From the NCBI GenBank assembly GCA_001464355.1, contig LNEU01000026.1, forward strand, positions 248,001-312,000: a DNA stretch of 64,000 nt, read 5' to 3'. A model generated the notes under the pieces. The model made no database searches. It was not told the DNA's origin and worked only from the letters and a program-made list of their open reading frames with translations. Within the stretch, counting starts at the first letter, position 1. The number at the start of each line of letters is the position of its first letter. This DNA is from Burkholderiales bacterium Ga0077544. GTDB taxonomy: Bacteria > Pseudomonadota > Gammaproteobacteria > Burkholderiales > Burkholderiaceae_D. Shown in pieces: positions 24,018 to 33,105 of this stretch. The position numbers and the translations under genes were made by a program.

Positions 24018-26429
24018 TTAGTTGCGAACTGGTTTACCGGTTTGCATCATGCCCATGATGCGCTCCTGGGTTTTCGGGTTATTCAGCAACTCCATGAACG
24101 CCTTGCGCTCACGATCCAGCAGCCATTGCTCATCAACCAGCGAACCTTGTTCAATATCACCGCCGCTGACAATCTCGGCGATCATCATGCCCAGCTTGTA
24201 ATCATGCGCAGAGATGAAACCGCCATCGCGCATATTGACGAGTTGCGCACCTATCGTCGCCAGACCGTATTTGCCGGTAACGGGTACCAGTGCTTTACGC
24301 GGTGCGCGATAACCGGCATCGAACATCGCACGTGCCTGCACCTTCGCGATGTGCAGCAACTCGTATGGATTGAAGACAATCACATCATCGTTCTTCAGAT
24401 AACCCATGGTCTGCGCTTCCAGTGCGGATTTGGAAACGGCCGCCGTCGCTGCGCTCATGTAATAGTGTTTGAGGAATTGCAGGATGTCGTTGCCCTTGGC
24501 TTCGTTCGCAGCACGCACTGCAGCTTCTTTCAAACCGCCACCGGCTGGAATCAAGCCGACGCCAACTTCCACCAGACCGATATACGATTCGATAGACGCG
24601 ACGCGCTTGGCTGCATGTAACAACAATTCACAACCACCGCCCAAGGCCAAACCCGCAACTGCTGCGACAACCGGCACGTTCGCATATTTCAAAGCCTGAT
24701 GCGCTTGCTGCAACTTGATGACTTCCGGCTCGATCGCCTTGACGCCGCCAGACATAAACAGCGGCAGCATCGATTGCAAATCAGCACCGGCCGAGAATGC
24801 GCCACCTTCGGCTGCATCCGCATGCCATATCACCAGACCTTTGTAATTCTTCTCAGCTTCCTCGATAGCCTTCGCGATACCGGCAGTTACCCCGGCACCG
24901 ATCACATGCATCTTGGTCTTGAACGACAAGATCAGTACTTCATCGTCCTGATGCCAGATGCGCACCGACTCATCTTCGAATACCGTAGTGCCAGCTGTAC
25001 TGCCATTGGCAGCCTTATCACCGAAAACACTCGCGCGGAATGCCTGGCGCTGATACACAGCTAGGTTAGAACGCGGCACATTCTTTTTCTGCGCTGGTGA
25101 CCACGAGCCATCAGGCGCATGCACGCCTGCATTTTTCGCAACCGGACCGTCGAAGACCCAAGCCGGTAGCGGTGCATTGCTAAGTGATTTGCCTGCATCT
25201 ATGTCTTCTTTGACCCAGCTTGCGATTTGTTCCCAGCCTGCGGCTTGCCATGTTTCAAACGGACCGCTGGTCCAGCCAAAACCCCAGCGCAAGGCGAAAT
25301 CGATATCGCGTGCATTATCGGCAACTGACTCCAAATGCACGGCGATGTAATGGAACATGTCGCGATAAATCGCCCACAGGAATTGCGCCTGCGGATTGGT
25401 CGAATCGTGCAAAGCCTTCATGCGCTTGGCAGGATCTTTTTCTTTCAGGATGCGTCCGACCAGATCATCTGCTTTGCCACCACCGGCGACATAATCTGCT
25501 TTTGCTGGATCAATACGTAGAATGTCCTTGCCGACTTTCTTGTAAAAACCTGCACCGGCTTTTGCACCTAATGCACCGCCACCTATCAGCTTGGTCAGAA
25601 TTTCCGGCGTCTGATACACAGGGAAGAAAGGATCGTCCTGCAAGGTGTTTTGCATCGTCGTGATGACATGCGCCATCGTGTCGAGGCCGACCACATCGGC
25701 AGTACGGAAAGTGCCGGATTTGGCGCGCCCCAGTTTGCTGCCGGTAAGATCATCAACCACATCAACTGTCAGTCCAAATTTTTCTGCTTCGTGCATCGTT
25801 GCCAGCATGCCGAAGATACCGACACGATTGGCGATGAAGTTAGGTGTATCGAATGCGCGCACCACGCCCTTGCCCAAAGTCGAGGTCAGGAAACCTTCCA
25901 GCTGATCGAGAATTTCCGGCTTGGTCGCAGCAGTTGGAATCAATTCCACCAGATGCATGTAGCGTGGCGGATTGAAAAAATGCACGCCGCAAAAACGCGA
26001 CTTCAGATCAGCATCGAATCCCTCCGACAAAGCGGTGATCGACAAGCCAGATGTATTCGATGCAAAGATGGTGTTAGGACCTATATGCGGTGCGACCTTT
26101 TTATACAGGTCGTGCTTCCAGTCCATACGCTCGGCAATCGCTTCGATGATCAGATCGCAATCCTGCAATAACTCCAGATGATCTTCGTAGTTCGCGACTT
26201 CGATCAACGCTGCGTAATCGGGATTGGCAAGCGGCGCTGGATTGAGTTTTTTCAGATTCTCGATGGCGCGTAATACGACGCCATTCTTGACGACGCTTTT
26301 GTTCGCGTCCTTGGCTGGCAGGTCAAACAAGACGACCGGCACTTTCGCATTCACGCAATGCGCAGCAATTTGCGCCCCCATTACGCCGGCGCCAAGTACG
26401 GCTACTTTTTTGACAATGAAATTTGACAT
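24018..26429 (-). CDS. fadN: 3-hydroxyacyl-CoA dehydrogenase / enoyl-CoA hydratase, FadN type
   Basis: 803 residues. The dehydrogenase part comes first (GAGVMG at residues 13-18, FASNTSGLSI, HFFNPPRYMHLVE) and the crotonase-fold hydratase comes last (EGGAFSAGADLQSML, ALGGGCELLLHA, EVGVGLIPAGGG). This order is that of Bacillus FadN and opposite to E. coli FadB. It catalyses hydration of enoyl-CoA and NAD-dependent oxidation of the hydroxyacyl-CoA. The start is placed at ATG 26429, directly before the Rossmann domain. Upstream lies the GIY-YIG gene, which separates it from fadE. Confidence 0.94.
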   Translation of the reverse strand: MSNFIVKKVAVLGAGVMGAQIAAHCVNAKVPVVLFDLPAKDANKSVVKNGVVLRAIENLKKLNPAPLANPDYAALIEVANYEDHLELLQDCDLIIEAIAERMDWKHDLYKKVAPHIGPNTIFASNTSGLSITALSEGFDADLKSRFCGVHFFNPPRYMHLVELIPTAATKPEILDQLEGFLTSTLGKGVVRAFDTPNFIANRVGIFGMLATMHEAEKFGLTVDVVDDLTGSKLGRAKSGTFRTADVVGLDTMAHVITTMQNTLQDDPFFPVYQTPEILTKLIGGGALGAKAGAGFYKKVGKDILRIDPAKADYVAGGGKADDLVGRILKEKDPAKRMKALHDSTNPQAQFLWAIYRDMFHYIAVHLESVADNARDIDFALRWGFGWTSGPFETWQAAGWEQIASWVKEDIDAGKSLSNAPLPAWVFDGPVAKNAGVHAPDGSWSPAQKKNVPRSNLAVYQRQAFRASVFGDKAANGSTAGTTVFEDESVRIWHQDDEVLILSFKTKMHVIGAGVTAGIAKAIEEAEKNYKGLVIWHADAAEGGAFSAGADLQSMLPLFMSGGVKAIEPEVIKLQQAHQALKYANVPVVAAVAGLALGGGCELLLHAAKRVASIESYIGLVEVGVGLIPAGGGLKEAAVRAANEAKGNDILQFLKHYYMSAATAAVSKSALEAQTMGYLKNDDVIVFNPYELLHIAKVQARAMFDAGYRAPRKALVPVTGKYGLATIGAQLVNMRDGGFISAHDYKLGMMIAEIVSGGDIEQGSLVDEQWLLDRERKAFMELLNNPKTQERIMGMMQTGKPVRN

Positions 26430-26510
26430 GCTTACCTCTGTAAAGATGCACAGTACAAGTCGCGCATAGTTCAATCGAAAGGATCTTTAAGTATTAGCCA
26501 AACTACTTAT

Positions 26511-26810
26511 TCAAGCTCGCTTAACGCTTCGATGCGTTTGATTGTAGCCAATAGCTGGATCGTTGGATTTTAAAGACACGATCAACTCAGATTCCATTTT
26601 GCTGATTTCAATTTTATCTGGCGACTCAAAAATTATTTGCTTACGAATCGTAAAATCACGCAATTCTTCGTCAGTGAAATCTTTTTCCACGTTAGCGTTA
26701 AACCAAGAGCCGAAATAACGCAGAGAATGTCCTTCACCACCTATGTCTTTACCTACATAGATTTTTCCATTAGGGAAAGTCAACTTATACACAACATAAT
26801 TAAATGACAT
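26511..26810 (-). CDS. Small GIY-YIG-family nuclease-like protein
   Basis: 99 residues. The GIY-YIG core is recognisable: YVVYKLTFPNGKIYVGKD (first Tyr pair and IYVG as the YIG element), an Arg in HSLRYFGSW, the metal-binding Glu in KMESELI and the closing GYNQTH. All catalytic positions of a minimal GIY-YIG domain appear present; no DNA-binding extension follows. The gene is clearly more AT-rich than its neighbours and sits between fadE (27 bases upstream) and fadN (81 bases downstream), on the same strand. It is most likely an acquired phage- or intron-type nuclease gene. Confidence 0.75.
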   Translation of the reverse strand: MSFNYVVYKLTFPNGKIYVGKDIGGEGHSLRYFGSWFNANVEKDFTDEELRDFTIRKQIIFESPDKIEISKMESELIVSLKSNDPAIGYNQTHRSVKRA

Positions 26811-26837
26811 ACCTAACTCTCTGATTTATCGCACTGG

Positions 26838-28628
26838 TTAAAACAATTCGGCATCCAGTGCCATCAGATTGGCAGAACCGGAACGTGCCTGACGAATCAG
26901 CATCGCAGTTTCCGGCAGCAGACGGCCGAAGTAGAAACGCGCTGTTCCCAGTTTTGATTTGTAGAAGTTGTCGCCGCCATCCTGTTTCGCCAAAGCGATC
27001 TTCGCCATTTGCGCGAAGAAATAGGCGTAGATCAAATGTCCGACCACGCGCAGATACGGCACAGCCGCGGCACCGACTTCATCCGGATTCTGGAAAGCCT
27101 TCATGCCGATTTCCATCGTCAGCTTTTGCACTTTCTCGGCCAGATCAGCCAAAGGCGTGATGAACTCTGACATCGCTTCATCGGTACCGTTTTCTTCGAT
27201 GAAGGCGCGAATTTTTTCGCCGAACTTGCGCAACTTGGCGCCGTTATCCATCAGGATTTTACGGCCCAGCAAATCCAGCGACTGGATCGTATTGGTGCCT
27301 TCATAAATCATGTTGATGCGTGAGTCGCGTACGTATTGCTCCATACCCCATTCGGAGATAAAGCCGTGACCGCCATATACCTGCATCGCTTCCGAAGTCG
27401 AGATCCAGCCATTGTCCGTGAGGAAGGCTTTGATGATAGGCGTCAGCAGCGCCACTTCATCGACCGCTTCGGCGCGGATTGCTTCATCTGGATGATTCAG
27501 TTCTTTGTCGATCTGCAGCGCCACATATGAGCTGAATGCGCGACCGCCTTCGGCATAGGCTTTTGCCGTCAGCAACATGCGACGTACGTCGGGATGCACG
27601 ATGATCGGATCAGCTGGTTTACTCGCTTCTTTCGCGCCGGTCAGGCTGCGCATTTGCAAACGGTCCTTCGCGTAGATCAGGGCATTTTGATAAGCGACTT
27701 CAGTCAGACCCAGCGACTGCATGCCGACGCCCAGACGCGCAGCATTCATCATCACGAACATTGCGTTCAAGCCCTTGTTCGGCTCGCCTATCATCCAACC
27801 GATCGCTCCATCGATATTCATCTGGCAGGTCGCGTTGCCGTGTATGCCCATCTTCTCTTCCAGTGCGCCGCAGAAAATCGGATTGCGTGCGCCGATGGTG
27901 CCATCCGCATTCGGCAAAAATTTCGGCACGATGAAGAGTGAAATACCCTTGGTCCCTGCTGGCGCATCCGGCAGACGTGCCAGTACCAGATGCAAAATGT
28001 TTTGCGCCATATCGTGCTCACCGGCCGAAATGAAAATCTTGCTGCCAGTAATTTTGTAAGAGCCGTCGCCTTGCGGTTCAGCCTTCGAACGCAGCAAGCC
28101 GAGATCGGTGCCGCAATGTGCTTCGGTCAGACACATCGTGCCTGTCCACTCGCCGGAAACCAGCTTCGGCAAGTACAGCGCTTTTTGTTCATCTGTGCCG
28201 TGTTCATGCAGGCATTCATACGCACCATGCGACAAACCCGGATACATGGTCCACGCCTGATTCGACGCGTTCAACATTTCATAAAACGAGTTTTGCACCA
28301 CCATAGGCAAGCCCTGCCCGCCGTATTCGGGATCGCAGGTCAGCGATGGCCAGCCGGCTGCCACGTATTGTTCGTACGCAGCCTTGAATCCTTTGGGTGG
28401 AGTGACTTCATGCGTCGTCGTGTCCAGCTTGCAGCCTTCACGATCGCCTGAATGATTGAGTGGAAACAGTACTTCTGAAGTGAACTTGCCGCCTTCTTCC
28501 AGCACCTGATTGATGATGTCGGCATCGATGTCGGCATGCTTAGGTAATTGCTTTAATTCATCTGCAACGTGCAGCAGTTCGTGCAGTACAAATTGCATAT
28601 CGCGCAAAGGCGCAACGTATTGACCCAT
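26838..28628 (-). CDS. fadE: Acyl-CoA dehydrogenase, FadE type (596 residues)
   Basis: FAD enzyme for the first beta-oxidation step. The body is that of the larger acyl-CoA dehydrogenases with an extra C-terminal domain: MCLTEAHCGTDLG for FAD binding, KITGSKIFISAGEHD, MYGG-type region MQVYGGHGFISEWGMEQYVRD, and the catalytic Glu in YEGTNTIQSLDLLGRK. Length matches B. subtilis FadE and the related 3-methylthiopropanoyl-CoA dehydrogenases, so substrate range is uncertain. GGGAGA precedes the ATG. First gene of the fadE-(GIY-YIG)-fadN-fadA operon. Confidence 0.92.
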   Translation of the reverse strand: MGQYVAPLRDMQFVLHELLHVADELKQLPKHADIDADIINQVLEEGGKFTSEVLFPLNHSGDREGCKLDTTTHEVTPPKGFKAAYEQYVAAGWPSLTCDPEYGGQGLPMVVQNSFYEMLNASNQAWTMYPGLSHGAYECLHEHGTDEQKALYLPKLVSGEWTGTMCLTEAHCGTDLGLLRSKAEPQGDGSYKITGSKIFISAGEHDMAQNILHLVLARLPDAPAGTKGISLFIVPKFLPNADGTIGARNPIFCGALEEKMGIHGNATCQMNIDGAIGWMIGEPNKGLNAMFVMMNAARLGVGMQSLGLTEVAYQNALIYAKDRLQMRSLTGAKEASKPADPIIVHPDVRRMLLTAKAYAEGGRAFSSYVALQIDKELNHPDEAIRAEAVDEVALLTPIIKAFLTDNGWISTSEAMQVYGGHGFISEWGMEQYVRDSRINMIYEGTNTIQSLDLLGRKILMDNGAKLRKFGEKIRAFIEENGTDEAMSEFITPLADLAEKVQKLTMEIGMKAFQNPDEVGAAAVPYLRVVGHLIYAYFFAQMAKIALAKQDGGDNFYKSKLGTARFYFGRLLPETAMLIRQARSGSANLMALDAELF

Positions 28629-28688
28629 GTATGTCTCCCGGCAGCTATTTTGGTTTAAATGCTATTGAATACTATCATCTGAAATCGA

Positions 28689-29069
28689 TTACTGATTCGT
28701 CTTGTCGAGCAGTCGTCGATCACGTTTAGTCGGCCGTCCCTTAAGCGTCAATCCCGGTTCCTTGAAGAATTTTCGTTTCTCCGCGTCCTGCTGTCGCTTA
28801 ACGATACTTTGCTCGGTTTCTGCATAAAGTTTCTGCGCCATTTCTGCCGAACCCCGCACATCGGACAAAGCTTGCACCGTCACTTCCCATTCAGTCGCGC
28901 CATTATCGATGTGCAAAACCTCGCCCACCTTGACGTTACGCGCCGGCTTGATGCGATCTCTATCCAGCTTCACCTTGCCGTTATCGACGGCGTCAGTCGC
29001 CAGGCTCCTGGTTTTAAAAAAGCGCGCGGCCCACAACCATTTATCGATACGTACGTTCTCAGTTGCCAT
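28689..29069 (-). CDS. hslR: Hsp15-like ribosome-associated S4-domain protein
   Basis: 126 residues from the chosen ATG. An S4 RNA-binding domain begins almost at once (VRIDKWLWAARFFKTRSLAT, GKVKLDRDRIKPARNVKVGE) and a basic tail follows (LKGRPTKRDRRLLDK). Hsp15 binds free 50S subunits carrying nascent chains and helps recycle them after stress. The longer upstream frame is ignored because the family begins with the S4 domain. Divergent from the HDOD gene. Confidence 0.92.
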   Translation of the reverse strand: MATENVRIDKWLWAARFFKTRSLATDAVDNGKVKLDRDRIKPARNVKVGEVLHIDNGATEWEVTVQALSDVRGSAEMAQKLYAETEQSIVKRQQDAEKRKFFKEPGLTLKGRPTKRDRRLLDKTNQ

Positions 29070-29317
29070 ATTTGATGCCATCAAGCGAATTCGAAAACAC
29101 CATTGTAGCGACGGCCGCAACCGATCGCAGTTTGGCCAGCTTTTACGTGCAAACACTGGCGCCATCGCCAATTCTTAACTCATCGAAATACACGAAAAAA
29201 GAACGGTCCAAACACGCGCGAATTGTTAAAAAGATGTTATTTTGCTTGCAACACAGAAACAATAATAAACAAGCAACAAAATGTTGCCTAGCCTCAATAA
29301 ATTCAAGGGACATCGTC

Positions 29318-30175
29318 GTGGCATCGCCTCCATCCAATCTTGCGCCATCACATTTGGTAACGCCGGATTTTTCACTGGATAATATTCCGCCGCGCCCCGC
29401 GCTGCTGATGGCATTGCAACGCGAAATCCAAAAAGAGAATCCAGATACCAAACGCTTTGCCGACCTGATTAGACGCGATGTCGCAATGACGGGTACGCTG
29501 CTGCAACTCGCCAATTCCGCCTACTTCAATCCAGGCCGTCGCATAGCATCGATAGAAGACGCGATCGTGCTGCTCGGTTTGAATCAATGCAATGCCATCA
29601 TGTCCGGACTAATCCTGCGCAAGTCGCTTAACTTCGGCAACAAGATGATGGCAAGGTTCTGGGACGGTTCGGAAAAGCGCGCGATCGGCGTCAGCATGCT
29701 GGCAAAAAGAACGCGCATACTCACGCCGGAAATCGCCTACACCTTCGGGCTCTTCTGCGATGCCGGTATTCCGCTGCTGAAAGGCGCGTTTCCGTCGTAT
29801 CTGGAAACTCTATCGCATGCCAACCTCAAAGCGTCAGACGAGTTTCTGCAAGTCGAAAACGACAAGCATGGCGTCAACCATACAATGGTCGGCGCACTAC
29901 TGGCAGAACGTTGGTCGCTGGGCCCTGAAATCGTGCTGGCAATCCGCATGCATCATTCCCATCATGTGCTGCTCGACAAAGCCTACTCACCAGTGGTGCG
30001 TACCTTGATCGCACTCAACTACATCGTGGAAAAAGCGATTCAGGAATATCGCGGACAGGCTGGTTCGCTGGAGTGGGTGGCGGCAGGTTTGTATGCATCA
30101 AAAGCCTTGCGCATCTCGCACCGCGAAGTCGATAGTTTATGCGAATCACTGATTAAAAAATTCCGCACTTATTAA
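29318..30175 (+). CDS. HDOD-domain signalling protein
   Basis: 285 residues from a GTG that has AAGGGA seven bases upstream; the longer open frame to its left covers AT-rich promoter DNA. The HDOD domain fills most of the protein (LPPRPALLMALQREIQ-like start, RDVAMTGTLLQLANSAYF, IASIEDAIVLLGLNQCNAI, and GVNHTMVGALLAERWSLGPEIVLAIRMHH). HDOD proteins are degenerate HD-domain relatives without phosphohydrolase activity that act in signalling. No partner domain (GGDEF, EAL, receiver) is fused; the role is unknown. Confidence 0.88.
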   Translation: MASPPSNLAPSHLVTPDFSLDNIPPRPALLMALQREIQKENPDTKRFADLIRRDVAMTGTLLQLANSAYFNPGRRIASIEDAIVLLGLNQCNAIMSGLILRKSLNFGNKMMARFWDGSEKRAIGVSMLAKRTRILTPEIAYTFGLFCDAGIPLLKGAFPSYLETLSHANLKASDEFLQVENDKHGVNHTMVGALLAERWSLGPEIVLAIRMHHSHHVLLDKAYSPVVRTLIALNYIVEKAIQEYRGQAGSLEWVAAGLYASKALRISHREVDSLCESLIKKFRTY

Positions 30176-30237
30176 ACTCTGTCTCCGCGAGCGCAGCGCA
30201 CGAATACCAACTTCACGGACTACACACGCCGCTGCAA

Positions 30238-31404
30238 CTACTCGGCTGACTTACCCCAGGTGATCAATCGCAACAGGTTTTTATAAATCAGATAAGCGAA
30301 GCGATAGAAGGCTTTTTTGTACCAGGGAATCTTGTCGAACTCAGACAACTCCACCACCACGCCATCTGCCACGCCACGCTCGATGTGCGCGCGCAACTGT
30401 TTGGCAAAATCAGCGTCGATCACAACCACATTGGCTTCCTGATTCACGAACAAACTGAAGCCATCGTAATTGCTGGAGCCGACTGTAGACCATTTGTCGT
30501 CGACCACCGCAACCTTGCCATGCAATTGCGTTTTTCTATACTCGACGATTTTGACCCCGCATTTCAACAGTTCTGGATAATACGCGCGCGCAATCACATC
30601 CTGAAACTGGTAGTGCCCGACACCCAGCAACAAAGTCACCTTCACACCGCGCGACGCAGCGGACGACAATCCTTTGCGTAGTTTGCGCCCAGGTGCAAAA
30701 TAGGGATTCGCCAGCAATACCGATTCGCGCGCACCACCCAATGCCTTTAAATATGCATTCTGTATCGTGCGGCGATTGCGTAAATTGTCACGCACCACCA
30801 TGCCGGCCACTATCGGCACGCGCGCCTCTGTCGGCTGGCGTGCACGCTGCTCCTTGAATGTAGCCCAGCGCGTACGCAGACTGATATGACCCAGGCGTAC
30901 CCAGTTCAATGCCATTTCCCAATGAATGGTCGCCACCAAGGGGCCAACAATACGCACGCCGAAATCCCAGCGTGGCGCAGGCAGGATAATGCGGGGATCG
31001 TCGTCATCGTGCATATCATCCACGATGTTAACGCCGCCCAGAAATGCCACCGAGCGATCCACCACACACAGTTTTCTATGCATGCGGGCGATGCCGCGCC
31101 TGAACCATGGATTGAAGCTGCGATGATCGACGCCCATTTCATCAAACTCGCGCTGCAAGGTGCGCGATGCCAGATTGCCTGTGCCTATCCAGTCCGTGAT
31201 GACATTGACGATGACGCCGCGCGCTGCGGCGCGCGCCAGGCCCGCCTTGATTGCCTGCGCCGCTTCATCGTCTGCAAAGATATACGTTTCTAGATAAATT
31301 TCTGAGCGCGCCGCGTCAAATGCCTCGATCATTGCGGGGAAATATTCCACCCCGCCATGCAAGAGCTGGATATCGTTTTGACCGATAAAGCTGACCGGGC
31401 GCAT
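30238..31404 (-). CDS. clsB: Cardiolipin synthase, ClsB type (phospholipase D family)
   Basis: 388 residues with two HKD motifs: HRKLCVVD followed by GGVNI near residues 110-125, and HGKVAVVD followed by GSSN near residues 290-305. The second has the usual HxKxxxxD spacing. The enzyme joins phospholipids to make cardiolipin at the membrane. No N-terminal membrane helices, as in ClsB. The next upstream gene on the same strand is an endonuclease/exonuclease/phosphatase-family protein, reproducing the E. coli ybhO-ybhP neighbourhood. Five 12-bp tandem repeats lie just upstream of the start. Confidence 0.9.
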   Translation of the reverse strand: MRPVSFIGQNDIQLLHGGVEYFPAMIEAFDAARSEIYLETYIFADDEAAQAIKAGLARAAARGVIVNVITDWIGTGNLASRTLQREFDEMGVDHRSFNPWFRRGIARMHRKLCVVDRSVAFLGGVNIVDDMHDDDDPRIILPAPRWDFGVRIVGPLVATIHWEMALNWVRLGHISLRTRWATFKEQRARQPTEARVPIVAGMVVRDNLRNRRTIQNAYLKALGGARESVLLANPYFAPGRKLRKGLSSAASRGVKVTLLLGVGHYQFQDVIARAYYPELLKCGVKIVEYRKTQLHGKVAVVDDKWSTVGSSNYDGFSLFVNQEANVVVIDADFAKQLRAHIERGVADGVVVELSEFDKIPWYKKAFYRFAYLIYKNLLRLITWGKSAE

Positions 31405-31439
31405 AAGTGTGGGCTACCTTGCGAGAAGTAATTATTCTT

Positions 31440-31499
31440 ATAAATGCACGTATAAATGCGTGCATAAGTACACGTATAAACGCACGTATAAACGCACGT
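31440..31499. repeat. Five tandem 12-bp repeats upstream of clsB
   Basis: Units at 31440, 31452, 31464, 31476 and 31488 follow ATAAAYGCACGT; the last two are identical and the second and third are degenerate. The array starts 36 bases upstream of the clsB ATG, in its leader or promoter. No spacers, so it is not CRISPR. Confidence 0.9.
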
Positions 31500-31584
31500 G
31501 AAGTGCGGCTTGATCCGGGCCGATTTTTCGGAGCGCACAAAATACATGCACCCGCTTTTTATTGATGACTGTTCGGCCCGCCAG

Positions 31585-32379
31585 TTATTTCAACTGCAAA
31601 TTCGCGACGATAGGCGCATGGTCAGATAATTTTGCCCACATTGCACCGTGCAAAACTTCCGCCGATTCTACTTTGAATCCACGTACATAGATTCTGTCCA
31701 ATTGCAGGAAAGGCATCGCCGCCGGAAAAGTACGTGCTGGCTGAATCTTGGTACCGCGTCCACTCAACTGCCGCAGGTAAGTGCCAAAGCCGCGCCGCGA
31801 AAGATTCTCATCAAACACTTCAGTCACACCCAGTCTGGCGCGCAACTCCTCGCTCAAGTGATTACCCCAGTCGTTAAAGTCACCGGCAATGATCAATGGC
31901 GCGTCAGCAGGTGCGGATTCTGATACGGCTTCGATCAAGGCATCAGTCTGACGTTTTCTGCTACCGGCGAACAAACCCAGATGAATCACGAAGCAATGTA
32001 CCTCTGCTTCGGGCGCCTGCACCACGCAATGCAGGATGCCGCGCGCTTCATATTTGTGATCCGAAATATTCTGATTGCGGGATGACAGGATAGGATGGCA
32101 GCTCAACAAGGCATTGCCGTGATGGCCGTGATCATAGATGGCATTCATGCCATACGCACAATGATGCGAATCACCTGCCAAAAAATCCTGCTGCGACAAC
32201 TCCGGCCAATCAGTCGCATGTTTGAGCGCATGCAAATCGTGACGCCCCTGCACTTCTTGCAGAAACAGGACATCGGATTGCATGGAATTGATGGCTTGTT
32301 TTAATGCGTGTATGCGCGGTCGGGCTCCGAATGACGATACACCCTTGTGAATATTGTAAGTCGTGATACGCAGTTTCAT
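31585..32379 (-). CDS. Endonuclease/exonuclease/phosphatase-family protein (YbhP-like)
   Basis: 264 residues. EEP-fold motifs in order: TYNIHKGVSSFG, FLQEVQGRHDL with metal Glu, IIAGDFNDWG with catalytic Asp-Asn, and KLSDHAPIVANLQL with the terminal Asp-His pair. The pairing with clsB suggests a lipid-related phosphodiesterase role, as proposed for YbhP-type genes, rather than DNA repair. No signal peptide is evident. Confidence 0.9.
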   Translation of the reverse strand: MKLRITTYNIHKGVSSFGARPRIHALKQAINSMQSDVLFLQEVQGRHDLHALKHATDWPELSQQDFLAGDSHHCAYGMNAIYDHGHHGNALLSCHPILSSRNQNISDHKYEARGILHCVVQAPEAEVHCFVIHLGLFAGSRKRQTDALIEAVSESAPADAPLIIAGDFNDWGNHLSEELRARLGVTEVFDENLSRRGFGTYLRQLSGRGTKIQPARTFPAAMPFLQLDRIYVRGFKVESAEVLHGAMWAKLSDHAPIVANLQLK

Positions 32380-32479
32380 GCAGTCTGTGCCTGACGAATT
32401 AAATTGAAGCGATGATCGAGTAAATCTGTTTCAGGGTGTTCAATTGCAAATATTTACACGCTCGATTGCAGGACTTGGT

Positions 32480-32998
32480 TTATCCAGCAGCATTGACATA
32501 CTTGGGCAACATTAAAATTGCCTCGGCATTCGACGCAGAAAAACATTTATCCGCAGCTTCGCGATAAGGCAGCCACACGAAATTCAAATGCTCGCGCGGA
32601 GCCAGCACAATCCGAATGTCGCGTGGCACCTGCAAACCAAATACATGCTCAGTATTGCGTGTCACATCCGGGCCATAACGGTGCTGCCATACAGGATAGA
32701 TGTCATAGACATTGGAAAGTTGCCAATCCTTGAGATTTTCCAGTGGTACATGGGCCCTTATTGTGGCCGGCTTTGAAGCGCGCTCTTGTTCAAAAGGCAA
32801 ATTCCGGACGGCAATCCCGGTTTCTTCCTCCACTTCACGTACCGCTGTTTCCAGGAAAAGTTCATCCACACTATCCTTGGAACCCGTAACCGACTGCCAG
32901 AAACCGGGCCGGTCGGCACGCTCTATCAACAGCACTTCCAGCTGGGCGGTATGGATCACCACCAAGACGGATTCAGGAATTTTGTAAGGCCGGCTCAT
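32480..32998 (-). CDS. nudB: Dihydroneopterin triphosphate diphosphatase (Nudix)
   Basis: 172 residues from the ATG before SRPYKIPESVLVVIHT. The Nudix box spans residues 39-62 (REVEEETGI is intact; the first acidic position is Asp45 rather than Glu, with Glu46 next to it). Residues such as FWQSVTGSKD and the late EHLNFVWLPYREA match E. coli NudB, which removes pyrophosphate from dihydroneopterin triphosphate in folate synthesis. Lies downstream of aspS, as in many proteobacteria, but a strong terminator separates the two. Confidence 0.88.
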   Translation of the reverse strand: MSRPYKIPESVLVVIHTAQLEVLLIERADRPGFWQSVTGSKDSVDELFLETAVREVEEETGIAVRNLPFEQERASKPATIRAHVPLENLKDWQLSNVYDIYPVWQHRYGPDVTRNTEHVFGLQVPRDIRIVLAPREHLNFVWLPYREAADKCFSASNAEAILMLPKYVNAAG

Positions 32999-33043
32999 AC
33001 CAATCGTGTCTTTCAAAGTGCAAACTACTCAAGCATTGGAGCG

Positions 33044-33075
33044 AAAAAAAGGCGCGGAATTCCGCGCCTTTTTAT
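33044..33075 (-). terminator. Rho-independent terminator of aspS
   Basis: Perfect palindrome: AAGGCGCGGAATTCCGCGCCTT with A-runs on one side and T-runs on the other, 31 bases past the aspS stop codon. Confidence 0.92.
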
Positions 33076-33105
33076 TATGCCGTAAAAAGCACTCAGCCTA
33101 AGGAC

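Noticed and set aside
31440-31499. Possible CRISPR array
   Set aside because: Units are 12 bp, directly adjacent without spacers, and there are no cas genes.
31316-31540. A frame encoding repeated AFIR units upstream of clsB
   Set aside because: The repeat comes from the 12-bp tandem DNA repeats; the frame overlaps the clsB start and has no family or ribosome binding site.
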